Part shown: one piece after another, positions 13,851-26,200 of the stretch
Position numbering within the stretch: the stretch's first letter is position 1
Layout of the letters: each line of letters begins with the position of its first letter
Source of the DNA: Paraspadella gotoi
Lineage: Eukaryota; Chaetognatha
NCBI GenBank assembly: GCA_051294375.1
Contig: CM119263.1
Coordinates: 20,240,115 to 20,304,114, forward strand
DNA: 64,000 bases
Reading direction: 5' to 3'
Notes under the pieces: model-generated
Told to the model about the DNA's origin: nothing
The model's database searches: none
What the model saw: the letters and a program-made list of their open reading frames with translations, nothing else
Translations under genes and position numbers: made by a program

Positions 13851-14479
13851 GGCAAAGTATAATCATTCTCTATTTTTTTAGTCAGCCCCCACAGCAAACG
13901 AGTTATGTCACATTTGCTCGTTACGATGGTTAATGCTTGATCATCGCGCTGGAAAGAGAAAAAGGGGAAAACGGTTCTGCCCAGCAGAGAAGAAAACGAT
14001 GGCTCAATTAGGCGATCCATTTCAATGGCATCGCACGAAAAAAATTGTTTTGTTTAATTTGTCTCTCCATTAAGAAAAGTTTGGAGAAACATACAAAAGG
14101 CTTCATTCCAGTGAATTTTCAACCAAAAAGATTTTTTCCCGGAACTTAATTAAAACTCGGACGTTGAATCTTGGAGAGTCGACTTTCTTTCGCCTTCTTC
14201 TGTTCCGCAAGTCGTTTTTTCTCATAACGTTGTTGTTGACGCATCACCATGGCTTCACCGGTTAAACAGGATTCGGTCTGTTTCTGGATGACGGAACGAT
14301 GCGTGAAAAAGGATGAGAAAGAAAAATGTTGCTTAATGTTTATGAGTTGTAATTCTTCATCTTATAATTATTGAATGCTTTAAGTTTTTCATGGCATTTA
14401 CATGTGACTATTTGCAACCCACCGCTTTAAAAAATTCATAACACGAAAACTTGTAAAGATTTTAACATTCTTTAAAAAT
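13851..14479. other. Non-coding DNA between repeats
   Basis: No gene or RNA recognised. Base composition is more balanced at 13900-14330 than in the flanks, but all frames are broken. Confidence 0.4.
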
Positions 14480-14582
14480 ATTTATAAAGACAAGACAGAC
14501 CGAAGGACAGGTATACCGACCGACAGACCGACCTAAAAGTGACTTATAGAACTGCTCCGCGAGTACTCGAGGCGCAACTAAT
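14480..14582 (+). repeat. Palindrome-ended repeat F (copy 1)
   Basis: GACAGACCGACC-type tract, then AAAAGTGACTTATAGA, then a degenerate palindrome CTGCTCCGCGAGTACTCGAGG ending GCGCAACT. The second copy at 59620-59755 has the palindrome almost perfect. Confidence 0.6.
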
Positions 14583-15131
14583 AAAATGAAATTCGTTAAC
14601 TGGAATTCATAGATCTTTTTAGTTATCATACTGTACTTGGTGCTAATATGGGCATCGCAAGAAATCCCGTTAAAAATTGATTTAGGAATATCGAATATAA
14701 TTCTTAAAAGTAATATACCTCGCTATTCACTATATTTAAATTAAGGTAGTCATAATTCTATACCTTATAACTTTGACTGGGCCTCAAAAGGATATTTTTT
14801 TATGCTACAGAATCGGAAAAAATATCATAGTATATAGTTTTTTAAGGATTTCAAGCAATATTAATATTAGACTGTATAAATCGTCCAGAAAATAAGACTA
14901 TTTTTTATTCAAAAACATTAAGCTATCGAGTAGGGGGATAATTTTCTAAGCTATAATATTACCTCTTCCTGTTAAAGTAGAAGTAAACCGAAAGAAATGA
15001 TATCTATTCATAAAAAATGAGTAGGTCTTGTCTTTAAATATCTCTTTTAAAAATGTTCAAATCTCTTCACATTTTCGTTATTTCTAGTGGCGGGTTTCAA
15101 ATGATCACTATTCGATTGATAAGTGCACTTT

Positions 15132-15732
15132 GGGTAGGGGCAGCCGGACTCAATGGGGTGAGTCAAAAATTTAGAGTGAGTACAAGCCCAAACGAGAATT
15201 TATACATTTTTAAGTATACTTTCAATGGACAAAAAAAATTTTATATGGCTTTATACACTAGTAAGTATTTTTTTAATATTTATTTATAGATAGGAAAGGC
15301 CAAAATATTTTTTGAGAAATTTTAAATTTTAAGACCAGATTCAAATAGCTCGTAAAAAGTTGTCTACACAAAGTATAATTCTTTTTTAAATAAGATAAGT
15401 TGGTCAAAAATAAGAAAAACCATAAAAAATTGTCATCGTCATCATCTTTTGATGATTTTATCAGTTGTTTAAAATTTTTACTAAGAAAACATAAGAATTT
15501 TTAAAAGCTGTAATTATATTTCTTGTTTAACTTTTTATACTCTATCAGAATCCATTAAAAAATTTTAAGATTTCAAAATTTTTTTTTCTTTATATAGTAA
15601 TATAAGAATTTTAAGTCGGCGAGTAACCTCAGAAAATATAATGATTGACAAAAAATATTTTAATACTATAATCTATGCTCATGATTATTTTAACGTTGTA
15701 TATATTAGCATTTAAATTTCATCGGCTATGGC
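15132..15732 (+). repeat. Interspersed element E (copy 2, uninterrupted)
   Basis: About 600 bp, collinear with the outer parts of 12161-13850. It shows what E looks like without the D insertion. No open frame of note. Confidence 0.75.
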
Positions 15733-15889
15733 TACTTTGGGTACAATCCAGATAAAAAGTACTTAATCGAAACATTCGCAATCGCATATAAACTGTTTCA
15801 ATTTGGACCTTAACCCCACTCAATGATCCAATTGGCCTAAATTTTCGGAAAAGCTTCTCTTTTTTGGTAAAAATAATTTTTTCTTGGAT

Positions 15890-16205
15890 GCTGATTATTA
15901 AAGCGTAGTGAAAGTTTCTGATCAAAATTCGAATAGTTGATCATGAACAGTCTTGTACTAAAGAACATTGATATATAAAACAAATGTTTTTTTCTTTTTC
16001 AAATTTCGCATTGGCTCATAGAAAAAGTTAAAATTTAAAAAAAATGTTTTTAATTTTGAAAGCAGATTCGAATTTTTCTTAAAAAGTTGATAAAAAAAAT
16101 ATAAGTCTTAATCAAAAATCTTTTCATTATGTTAGATTATTATATTAAATTTTAAAAATTAGATTTTTTATATTAAGATTTAATTATAGGTTAATATTTT
16201 TCTTT
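15890..16205. repeat. AT-rich palindromic repeat H (partial)
   Basis: Shares AGCGTAGTGAAAGTT and the AAAAAGTTGATAAAAAAAATA block with 24775-25300, and the latter block with 18890-19260. The longer copies fold back on themselves around TTAAGT...ACTTAA. No coding capacity. Confidence 0.45.
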
Positions 16206-17454
16206 ACAGAAATTTTTTAGTCGGATCTGCTTATCAGCAGATCCCGACTCTATAATTCACTTTGTCGGTCCGTCGGTCCGCCCGTCCGCCCCCTCAATAT
16301 TGTCGGGCATTAACTTATATCATGTCAGAACATCAAATTATGATAAATTATGCAAAAAAAATGATGTCCATCCGTCCGTCCGTCCGTCCGTCCCACCTTA
16401 GCAAAAAACACCGATTACTCGTGATTGGATGGATGGATTTGAACAAAATTTTGTGTGTGGGTAGGGAAGTGTGTGATTGAGCTGGATATGAAGTTTCGAT
16501 GGAATCGTCCGAGTGGAAATGAGTTTAAATGGAAAAAACAAAAAAATATATTTCACTATTTGAACACCAATTGCTCATGAGTGAATGCGGCGATTGACCT
16601 GGAATTTTGTATGTGGGTAGGAAAGTGTTTGATTGAACAGGACATCAAGTTTCGATGGAATCGTTTGAGTGGAAATGAGTTTAAATGGAAAAAAACAAAA
16701 AACCTGTTTCACAAATTGATTATGCTTCTTTTTCTTTTTATATTAAATGTATATGCAGGATGTATTAATAAATTAAATAATTAATCAGTTAATCAATTAG
16801 TCAATTAATTATTCAATAATTAATTAATCAGTCAAGCAATCCGTCCATCTGTCCTACCTTAGCCAAAAGCTCCAATAACTCGTGATTACCTGGTTGGATT
16901 GGAATGAAATTTTGTGTGTGGGTAGGAAAGTGTGCGATAAAGCTGGATATAAAGTTTCGATGGAATCGTGTGAGTGGAAATAAGTTTAAATGGAAAAAAA
17001 ATAAGTCGCAATTACTAAAATCTTTTTACTTATTTTAACCAATAAATACTCTAATTAATCATAATTGGATGGATAGATTGAGTACAAATTTTGTGTGTGA
17101 GTAGGAAAGTATGTGATGAAGCTTGATATAAAGTTTCGTTACGAGTGGAAATGAGTTTAAATAAAAAAAATATGAGTCACATTTACTTGAATCTTTTTAC
17201 TTATTTTAACTCATAATAGATCGAGATGAAATTTTGTGAGCGGGTAGGAAAGTGTGTGAAGAAGCTAGATATAAAGTTTTGAAGGAATTGTGCCAGTGGA
17301 AATGAGTTTAAATGGAAAAAACATAAGTCACATTTACTTGAAATTATTTATGATTACTAATAAATGTTTTAATTAATTAATTAATTAATTAATGTGAAAA
17401 AATGATGCAATTTAAAAAAATTATGCAAGTTGAAAAAATGATGCAAGGTGAAAA

Positions 17455-17790
17455 AATCTTAAAAGCATAAGGATCGTCGCAATTGCAGAGAGAGAGAGAG
17501 AGAGTGAGATAAAAACAAAATAAAAATATGATGTTGCGATAGCAAAATGATAACATGCTCAAATGCGATGCTTAATTTTATGAGTTCAATCCTAATTCAA
17601 TTTTTTTTTTTAATAAAAACGCAGAGAGAGAGAGAGAGAGAGAGCGGCAGCAGCAGAGGCAGCCAGAAAAAAATAAAGAAATCAAAAGGCAACAGTAGAA
17701 GCAGCAGGAGAAAAGAGAGAAAAAGAAAAAGCCCCTGCAGAGCCAGCTGCAGACTCGTTTTTTTCCCGGTGAATCAGCACTAAAAATGAT
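17455..17790 (-). repeat. Element D (copy 2, inverted, partial)
   Basis: Reverse complement of the right half of 12409-13500, including AAGCATAAGGATCGTCGCAA at its start, the GA tracts, CAGCAGCAG runs and GAGCCAGCTGCAGACTC near its end. It is nested inside element C. Confidence 0.65.
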
Positions 17791-17796
17791 CATAAA

Positions 17797-17912
17797 AATG
17801 GCGCAAGTTAAAAAAATGATGCAAGTTGAAAAAATGATGCAAGTTGAAAAAATGATGCGAGTTGAAAAAATGATGCGAGTTGAAAAAATGATGCGAGTGG
17901 AAAAAATGAATG
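17797..17912 (+). repeat. 18-bp tandem repeat
   Basis: Six to seven copies of ATGATGCRAGTTGAAAAA. Three more diverged copies lie at 17399-17460, on the other side of the D insertion, so D appears to have landed in this array. Confidence 0.75.
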
Positions 17913-18889
17913 AGTTAAAAAAATTTTTTAAAAAATTGTAATTTATCATCTGATTAGCTGATTACCTACTATTTTCGTCTTCTACAACCGCTTAATTATT
18001 GTAGGCAGATCCGACATTGTTTGCTCAAACTTGTTTTTATTGCTTTAAGAGTTTTTTAAGTTTTTGACCTACTTAATAAAACAATTTTTTAAAAAAAAAT
18101 TTTTTTAAAAATTGTATTTTCTTTTATTAACTTTTTTTATTAATTCGAATCTGTTTTCAAAAATAAAAAAAAATATTTTAATTTTTTTCTAATTTTTATA
18201 TCAAATATGTATAAAAATGGGTTATGCGAAAATTGACATATAAAAAATATTTTTTTTTATATTTAAAAATGTTTACAGGCAAAAGTCTGTTCATGATCTA
18301 CTATTCAAATTTTGATTCTATTTGATTTTAATATTTTTGCCACGTTTTACTGATTATCATAAATGCCCTCTGAGGTTGTTAAAAAAAATTGAAATGTTTA
18401 AAATTGATTTGAAAAAATATAGAGAAAAAATTTATTAACCAACAAATTGGGTTTTTAAACAAATTATTTATGGTTGTTGAACGATTTTTGATTTGTAATT
18501 TTGATATTAAAAAGAAATTGACCCAACTTAATACTTTTTCTTTATTGATATTATAAAAATTAGGTCTGTATTTGCTAAATACAAAATCATTAATTTAAAC
18601 TTTTTAAAAGAGTGCTAAGCCACTCAAGATCCAAAAATCGAGTAATATCTAAAGAATATTCTAAAGAACTTTTTTGTATTTTTTGGGGGTGAAAAAAATT
18701 TTTAAATTTTTAAAAAAGGCGGACGAATGCGGATGAGATTTAATTGATAACTGATTAGTGTGAATGATAGATGTGAAATGAAAAAAATTTAGAAAATTAA
18801 AATTTAGCATATAAAATATGAACATAAAAACTAATAAAAATATTTTTGTAAATTTCTTTTTTAATTTTATACATTAGTGGGCACCAGTG

Positions 18890-19260
18890 AGCTATATTTA
18901 TATATAGTACTAAGTATATAAAAGGCTAAAATTTCAAAATAAAAAAATTTAAATTTTTAAATAGGATTTGGATTTTTTGCAAAAAGTTAATAAAAGAAAG
19001 TATAATTCTTTTTTATAAATTCTTTCATTAAGTTTGTCAAAAATGTAAAAAACTATATTTAAAACGCTGATTTTCAATTTCCAGCTTAAAATATAGGTTT
19101 TTATAATTTTAACAAACTTAATGACATAATTTTTGAAAAAGATTTATATTTTTTTTTTTATCGACTTTTTATGGGGAATCTGAATCTGCTCCCAGAATTT
19201 AAAAAAAAATCATTTTAAAATTTTGATATTATATAAGGGTAGTACTATATACAAAATAAG
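18890..19260. repeat. AT-rich palindromic repeat H
   Basis: Two arms of about 90 bp, with AAGTTAATAAAAGAAAGTA on the left and TTATCGACTTTTTAT on the right, face each other around CAGCTTAAAATATAGG. It resembles 24775-25300. No gene. Confidence 0.45.
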
Positions 19261-19564
19261 CTGACTGGGCTACTATATTTGTAAAAAGAAAAAATAACTA
19301 CAGATTAGTATTCACTAATATGATAGTTTTCAAGATATAACTGCTAAATTTTTATTCCAAACTTTCACTTCACCCTACTGACTAGCCATAAAATTTATCA
19401 TTAGGAACTAAATTTGGTTGATTGAAATCGGTTAAAATTCGACGAGTTTTTATTATGTTTTTCATATTATATATAGTGACATAATACCAATTTCATAAAA
19501 TTCAGCTCCTTGTATTTTGATGCTAGTGCGGAGTACAATAAGTATTCCCCGATCTAATACTTAA

Positions 19565-19823
19565 GGGAGTGGTCTTTTCATACAATTGAAACATTCTTTG
19601 AAATATTTTCCACTTCATTGATAGGGAAGCCAGGTACTCTGGGAGTGAATAAACGAGACTGTGAAAGAGTCTTGATTGAAAGCTTGCAGGGACCTGCTAT
19701 GTCATTATCTTGTAAGAGTGATGGAGGCCTTAAACCACCAAAGCCTGTCCAAAGTCAGGGGCAAGATAGCTTATTTATTAAATGAATGGATAATTTTTAT
19801 ATTGGTTGTACCAATTTCATAAA
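19565..19823 (+). repeat. 259-bp interspersed repeat (copy 2)
   Basis: Same length and nearly same sequence as 7367-7625. The flanks differ on both sides, so the 259-bp unit itself moved or was copied. Confidence 0.85.
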
Positions 19824-20247
19824 AGTGTTTTTATTTGTTAATAAACTAGACAAAGAGCTGTTAACATAAGTTAAATAATTTTTCTCTTCTATCCATTTGG
19901 GTGAAACAAGCCTCTCAAAGACTTACCCCAAATGAAAAAGAACAATTTTTGGAAATTGTTATTTTACCAGAAACATTGTATCATTACTATGGAAAGACGG
20001 TTTTAGTTTTCTTTTGGATCACTGTGTGTTTATTCTCCCCCGTAAATATTGACGTTAAAAGGTGTCACTGATTCTCTCTCTCTGTTGATACCTATTTGAA
20101 CGTATTTTTCTTTTCTCTCTCTCAATCTCTCGCAGCATACCAGTTTTACCTCTTTGAACTATTGGATTAAAAATTTTCCCCCTCCCAAAAGTTCTCGAGA
20201 TTCGAAAAACTACTATTCAAGAAAAGCCGTCAAGAAAAAAAGAAAAT

Positions 20248-23200
20248 ATGAACCAAGAGAAAGAAAATAACGAGAACGAAGTCGCTACGGTTGAAGTGGA
20301 TGACCCTTGTGACTTAACCTTTAATGTGATTCATGGTTTCAAATACCCAGGATTCATTCCGCCTGTGGCCGTTTTCGACAAATTACGCAAAGAGGTAAGG
20401 TAGTAATAGTAAATGTAACATATACAATTTATACATATTTCTGTGGATAAGGCGCTACGTGGGCTGAAGATGACTGTCCGTAACTTTTATAACCCCCTCT
20501 AGCAGCCATGGAACGGGTCCCTGGGCTTGGAACCAGGCTTGAGGGGTTGCCACGCCCCCAAGGCGGCTTACGGCCGTCCTCACGCTTCCCGCAAGGTAGG
20601 TACCGGGTTGGGATTGAACCCGGTACCTAGTGGTCATGAGCTGATGGCTTTACTCAATGAGCCACCGGGTCACAACTGAAAGGCGGGGTGAACCTAGGCA
20701 ATGCCCGACTACATATCTCTTAAACCGTTTGAAGGATAATTTTTATAAAAGATTTAAAAATATCTTGTCATTTAAATATAATTATAAGTTTTGAATCCGA
20801 ACCCTGTACATAAATCTTTTCATTATATTGTTTAAAAATAAGTATTTTTAAGTGGTTTTTCAAAAACCGCCAAACCGCGGTCGGCGAAAGTAAAACCAGT
20901 GGCTGCGCCAATACATGTAAATCGCTTTCAAGGGCTTAAGCTGAACTGTTACTGTGGCACTAATAATTTTTTTTAATTTTATCATTTTGGATTAAAAACT
21001 TGTTAAGGAGGATTAAAGAAAAAAAAGTAGTAATGAATCTTAAATAGAATATGCTTGAATAGCATAGTCAATGTCAGTTCTATCGAAAGTTACAGTGAAA
21101 AAAATAAACACAACCTTTCCCTTACCTTACCATTAAACTTTCTATTAACCCCTCAGCCACAGTTTTTTAATGGGGAGAGGTTAGCCTTGATCCACGAGAT
21201 AAACTTCATCCTTTATCCTCAACTTTTTCTGAAAGACATAACCGGCGCTGGCGCGGCGACCCAGCCAGTATTATCAGCATAATCAACGGTCTCCCGGTCA
21301 CCGACAGAATTTTTTGAATGTTCTTTTGTCTTACAATTACAAAAAGCCTCTTGTTTTGTAAAGCCTACTATATTTATATCTACAAGCGCTTATAGAAATA
21401 TGTTATCATTTTCAAACCAGTGGTTATTTCATTGATTTTAAAAATTAGTTGAGTAGAAAATATTAAACTATTTATGTGTTAAAATTTTATATTGATCAGT
21501 TAAGATATGCTTTGACAATGAGTGGAGAAAGTTGGCTTGTCAAATCGGGTTTCATTTTCCAACTCACTGTTTTTAAGTTCAATTTTTTTTGGGAACTTTT
21601 ACCACTTTTTTTAAAAAAGTATTTATTAAAATATTAACAATATTAATATCTTCAGAAAGCCCTTAAAAATATCAAGAGATTGACATACTTACGAAAGCTT
21701 TAACATAAAAAGTAAGCTGCCCAGCCTTTGTTCAATTAAGAGTGTCAAAAATGAATTATTTAAAATTTTAAATCTTTTTTCAAAATATATGACCTGTTTA
21801 AATTATTATAACAAAAAATAATATTATTTATATAAGTATCATAAAAGAGCCTGAGAAAAAAAGATTTAAGATAGCTAATCACAATTTGATAAAAATTATA
21901 AATTTACTCTCCAGCTTTTGATTTTTAAAAAGATGTCTCGTTTTTGAATATCCTAATTAAATTAAAGCTGGGCCAGTTAAATTTTATACTACAGTATTCG
22001 TAAGTATATAAATCTCTTCATTTTTTTTAGGGTTTTCTGAAAATATTAATATTATTAATAATAAATACTTTGTTTAAAAAAGTGCTAAAAGTTCCAAAAA
22101 AAATTGAATTTAAAAACAGTAAGTTGGAAAATGAAACCCGATTTGACAAGCCTACTTTCTCCACTCATTATCAAGGCATATCTTAACTGATCAATATAAA
22201 ATTTTAACACAAATAGTTTTAGTATTTTCCACTCAACTAATTTTTAAAATCAATAAAATAATCACTGGTTTGAAAATGACAGCGTATTTCTACCAGCGTT
22301 TGTAAAATTGTCACCATATAGTAGAATAGGGTGAAAATACAAAAAAGATTTAATAGGACTGTTTTTTTGTTTCAGAAAAGATATATTAAAATTAAATTTT
22401 ATTGCTATTTTGTTTTAAAAACGTTTTTTTGTTTATAGAGCCATCTGGTTTATTAAGACTAAAACAAACAAAAATTTATTATTTTGTGTAAAGCGATGCA
22501 AGTGAAGATTTAGTGGGTGCAGACAGAAGAGCAAATTTCTATAGCAAGTAAAGGGAAAATGCTTATAGTAGAAAAAGTAAGAGACAAATCCTCTTAGTAG
22601 ATAGCAAAAGATACAAAGATAAAAAAATAAAAAAATCGCCGAATTTTCGTTATTCATCATCGGATGAGCGGATTACCACTTAATTATCGAAGGCAGATCC
22701 GACATTGTTTGCTCAAACTTGTTTAATTTTTTAATGACCTTGTACGCCGTTTCAGATTCGATTTAAAGATGGTGATGTGGTGATGGTCTCCTACCCCAAG
22801 ACCGGCTGTCACTGGGGATTCGGTTACCTCGGAATGCTTTTGACAGGGTCTCGTAAAATAATTCAAGTTCGTATAAGCTCTTGGAAAATATGATCTCATT
22901 TATTGGGAAATTATGTTTTATGTTTTATGTTTTCCAGTTTAATCACACACTTTTCTACCCAAATACAAAATTTCAAGTCAATCGCCCCATCCACTCATAA
23001 GTAATTGGTGTTCAAATAGTGAAATATATTTATTTGTTTTTTCCATTAAAACTCATTTCGATTCCATCGAAAATTCATATCCAGCACAATCACACACTTT
23101 CCTACCCACACACAAAATTTCATTCCAATCCATCCATCCAATCCTGAGTATTTGGTGTTTTTTGCTAAGGTGGGACGGACGGACAGCCAGACGGATGGAC

Positions 23201-26200
23201 AAACATCTTTTTTTGGCATAATTTATCATAATTCGATGTTCTGACATAAGTGAATGCCCGACAAGATTCAGGGGGCGGACCGACAAAGTGAATTATAGAG
23301 TCGGGATTTGCTGATAAGCAGATCCGACTAAAAACAAAAAAAAAAAATTTCACTATTTGAACGCCAATTACTCATAAGTGGATGGGACGATTGACTTGAA
23401 ATTTTTTATGTGGGTAGGAAAGGGTGTGATTAAGCTGGAAATCAAGTTTTGATGGAATAGTTTGAGTGGAAATGAGTTTAAATGGAAAAAAACAAAAAAC
23501 CAATTTCACTAATTGATTATGCTTCTTTTTCTTTTTATAATAAATGTAAATGCAAGATGTATTAATTAATCAAATAATTAATCGGTTAATTAATCAATTA
23601 GTCAATTAATCAATAATTAATTAATCAAAACAAACATTTTGAATCAAATTAATTAATTACCGATAATGATTGTTTGCAGATTAATTAATTAACTTGAATT
23701 ATTTAATAAATGATAATGATCGTGGGCAGATCCGACATTGTTTGCTCAAACTGGTTTTTTTTTACAAGAATTTGGTCTTTGAGACGTTATATATTGAAGA
23801 GATCAGTTAAGTTAATTTTATTTTGAACGTAGATTAAAGAAAAAGCTCTTGAAAATGGACGTGATAAAGATTTTGTTGAAAATCGAGAACGACCAAGAAT
23901 CTTCAACACGTGCTCACCTTACCATCATCTTATCGACGACCTAAAAGAAAACAAGAATATTAAAATACTCTTGCTAATCAGGTATCTTTGTACACCTACA
24001 ATTTACATTTACTAAGAGAATTTTGAAAATCATGATAAAATTGAAAATATATTATAAAAATTATTTATTTTGAAAAAAACTAATGCCCAACAGAAATCCA
24101 AAAGACACTGCGGTTTCTTACTATCATTTTCTAAAAAAATGGGTGTACGACAATAAGGTTTTTTCAGGTAATAATATTCGCCGCTATAAATGTAAAGAAT
24201 ATTAATTTTGAAGAGACAGTAAATATTGATATGTGTAAGTGACAGAACCGTTCAATATAAGCAGTCCCTCAGCTTCGGATCTAGCTGTAACACCGCGTTA
24301 CAGGCGGGTTAAGCGTCCCGTCCCTCTTAACTGCTCGGCGACCACCGGGAGAGAACCCCGGACCTTTGGGTTGGGAGGCGAATAACTTGCCTCCGGCACC
24401 AATGGCCGCTGATGAACGGTTGGTGAATTTTAGTCTACTATAATTTGTTAATTTTTTTTTCTCGAAAGGAACGTTTTCAACATTTTTTGAAAGGTGGATT
24501 CAAGGAGAAATGTGTTATGGGTCTTGGTAATTATTTGAAAGAGCTAGTTAATTATATATTTATTTATCTATTGAATTTTAATTTCAAATCTAAGGTTCGA
24601 CTACTACCAGCCTTACTTCGAAAATTTGACAGAACGTGATAACGTTCTTATTGTTCAGTATGAGAAGTTAAAAATGAATTTTGTTGAAAGCTTGCGAGAT
24701 ATTGCCGCTTTCCTTGAACTCAAAGTCGACGAGGAATTTTTAAGGTAATTATATGTAGTGCCATGTACACTGTACAGTAGAGCGTAGTGAAAGTTAAATA
24801 CGAAAATTCTAAATGTTAATTATGAACAACACTATCAGTGAACATTAATTTGTAAAAAAAATTAATTTTATGCTCTTCAATTTTCGCAGTAGGCTATGTT
24901 ATATATCCTTATAAAATCGAAAAATTTCAAAATAGGCTTTTCTTAATTTTGATTGCAGATTTGAATTCCTCGTCAAAAGTTGATATAAGAAAATATAAAT
25001 CATCTTTAAAAATTCTTTCATTAAGTGGGTTAGAAATTAAAAAAACTATATTTAGTATATAAAATTTTAATTTTCAGTTTAAAATATAGATTTTTTATAT
25101 TTGATCAACTTAATGAAAGAATTTTTAAAAAAGAGTTATATTTCTTTATATCATTTTTATATCATGACAAATACAAATCTGCAAAAAAATCTTACAAAAA
25201 ATTATTTTGAAATTTTAACATTTATTGGATTAGTACTAGTATAAATATGGCCTACTGCGTAAATTGTCAAATTTAATATAATTTTTTTTATATATAAATG
25301 TTCATTATATGTTGTTCGTTCCTCACTTTCAGAATTTTAATTAAAGTTAAATTTAGGGCATTTTTTTTCAAAGAAGCCCCCTTGCTGCGGCTTCCATCGT
25401 CGTTTTATGAGTCACACCTTTTGTCGTTGCTCTCACCGTCACAACTGCTTCCTCCATCGTTCAAATTATCATCATCGTTTCTGTCGATCCCGATCCTGAC
25501 GGAGGCTTAATTCTTTCTCTCGCTGAGTCACCCACCAAGCCAGAATTTTGTTGTTGCAAAAGTAGCATTGGGAAAAATGACCCTAATCCCAACCCTAATC
25601 CCTTAACTAACCTTATCCCTAACCGAAACCTTAAACAATTAATCCATCGTTCAAATTATCATCGTATTTCTCGATCCCGATCCTGACTCTAAGTCATCCA
25701 GCCAGAGAGAGAGAGAGAGAGAAAGATTCGCTGCTCCGTCATAAGGCAAGGGGGCATTGATGATTGAAAAGGCCAATGAATCCAATACTAAAATTTATTC
25801 TTAAATAGAAAAAAAGTTTTTAAAAATTTTGGTTGAATATCCTTGACAGCAATAACGAGGCAGAAAGGTAACTCCAAATTGACGTAAATCAGTTGGCGTA
25901 ATTCAAATACTTAAAATTTTTTAAATATATGCATAAAACGCGCGGAATTTAAGATTTCAGAGTGTCCTCTTTTTTTTTCACTGTACTATAATTTTTGCTA
26001 TCATAACACGAGATTTAAATTTCTTTATTACCTAATCAACCAACACGTCGACAACTTTAGACACGTGGCGTCCGAAACGAGCATCGATGGGATGAAGGCG
26101 TGGGCGTCAGCCGTGGACGCGGACCGACGCGATGGTCACATGGAGGTCGACTATTACCGAAAGGGGATCGTCGGCGAGTGGCGGAGTATCATGAGCGAAG

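Larger units (their letters stand above)
16219..18030. mobile_element. Palindrome-ended element C, HINE/DINE-like
   Basis: Bounded on the left by a 31-bp near-perfect palindrome (AGTCGGATCTGC...GATCCCGACT, 16219-16249) and on the right by GCAGATCCGAC (18005-18015), the inverse of GTCGGATCTGC at 16220-16230. A GTCC microsatellite lies at 16265-16395. Next come about five tandem copies of a 110-150-bp unit (16390-17330) carrying TTTTGTGTGTGGGTAGGAAAG and GTGGAAATGAGTTTAAATGG. Element D (inverted) sits at 17455-17790. Subterminal inverted repeats, a tandem-repeat core, a microsatellite and a terminal palindrome are the known layout of Helentron-derived HINE/DINE-1 elements; that class is an inference. 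No Rep/Helicase gene is present. Confidence 0.6.

Noticed and set aside
16265-16395. CRISPR-like array suggested by regular GTCC repeats
   Set aside because: It is a tetranucleotide microsatellite without spacers in a eukaryotic genome.
24405-24440. CTGATGA in the SINE as a third hammerhead core
   Set aside because: No stem II followed by GAAA; the match is a chance heptamer.
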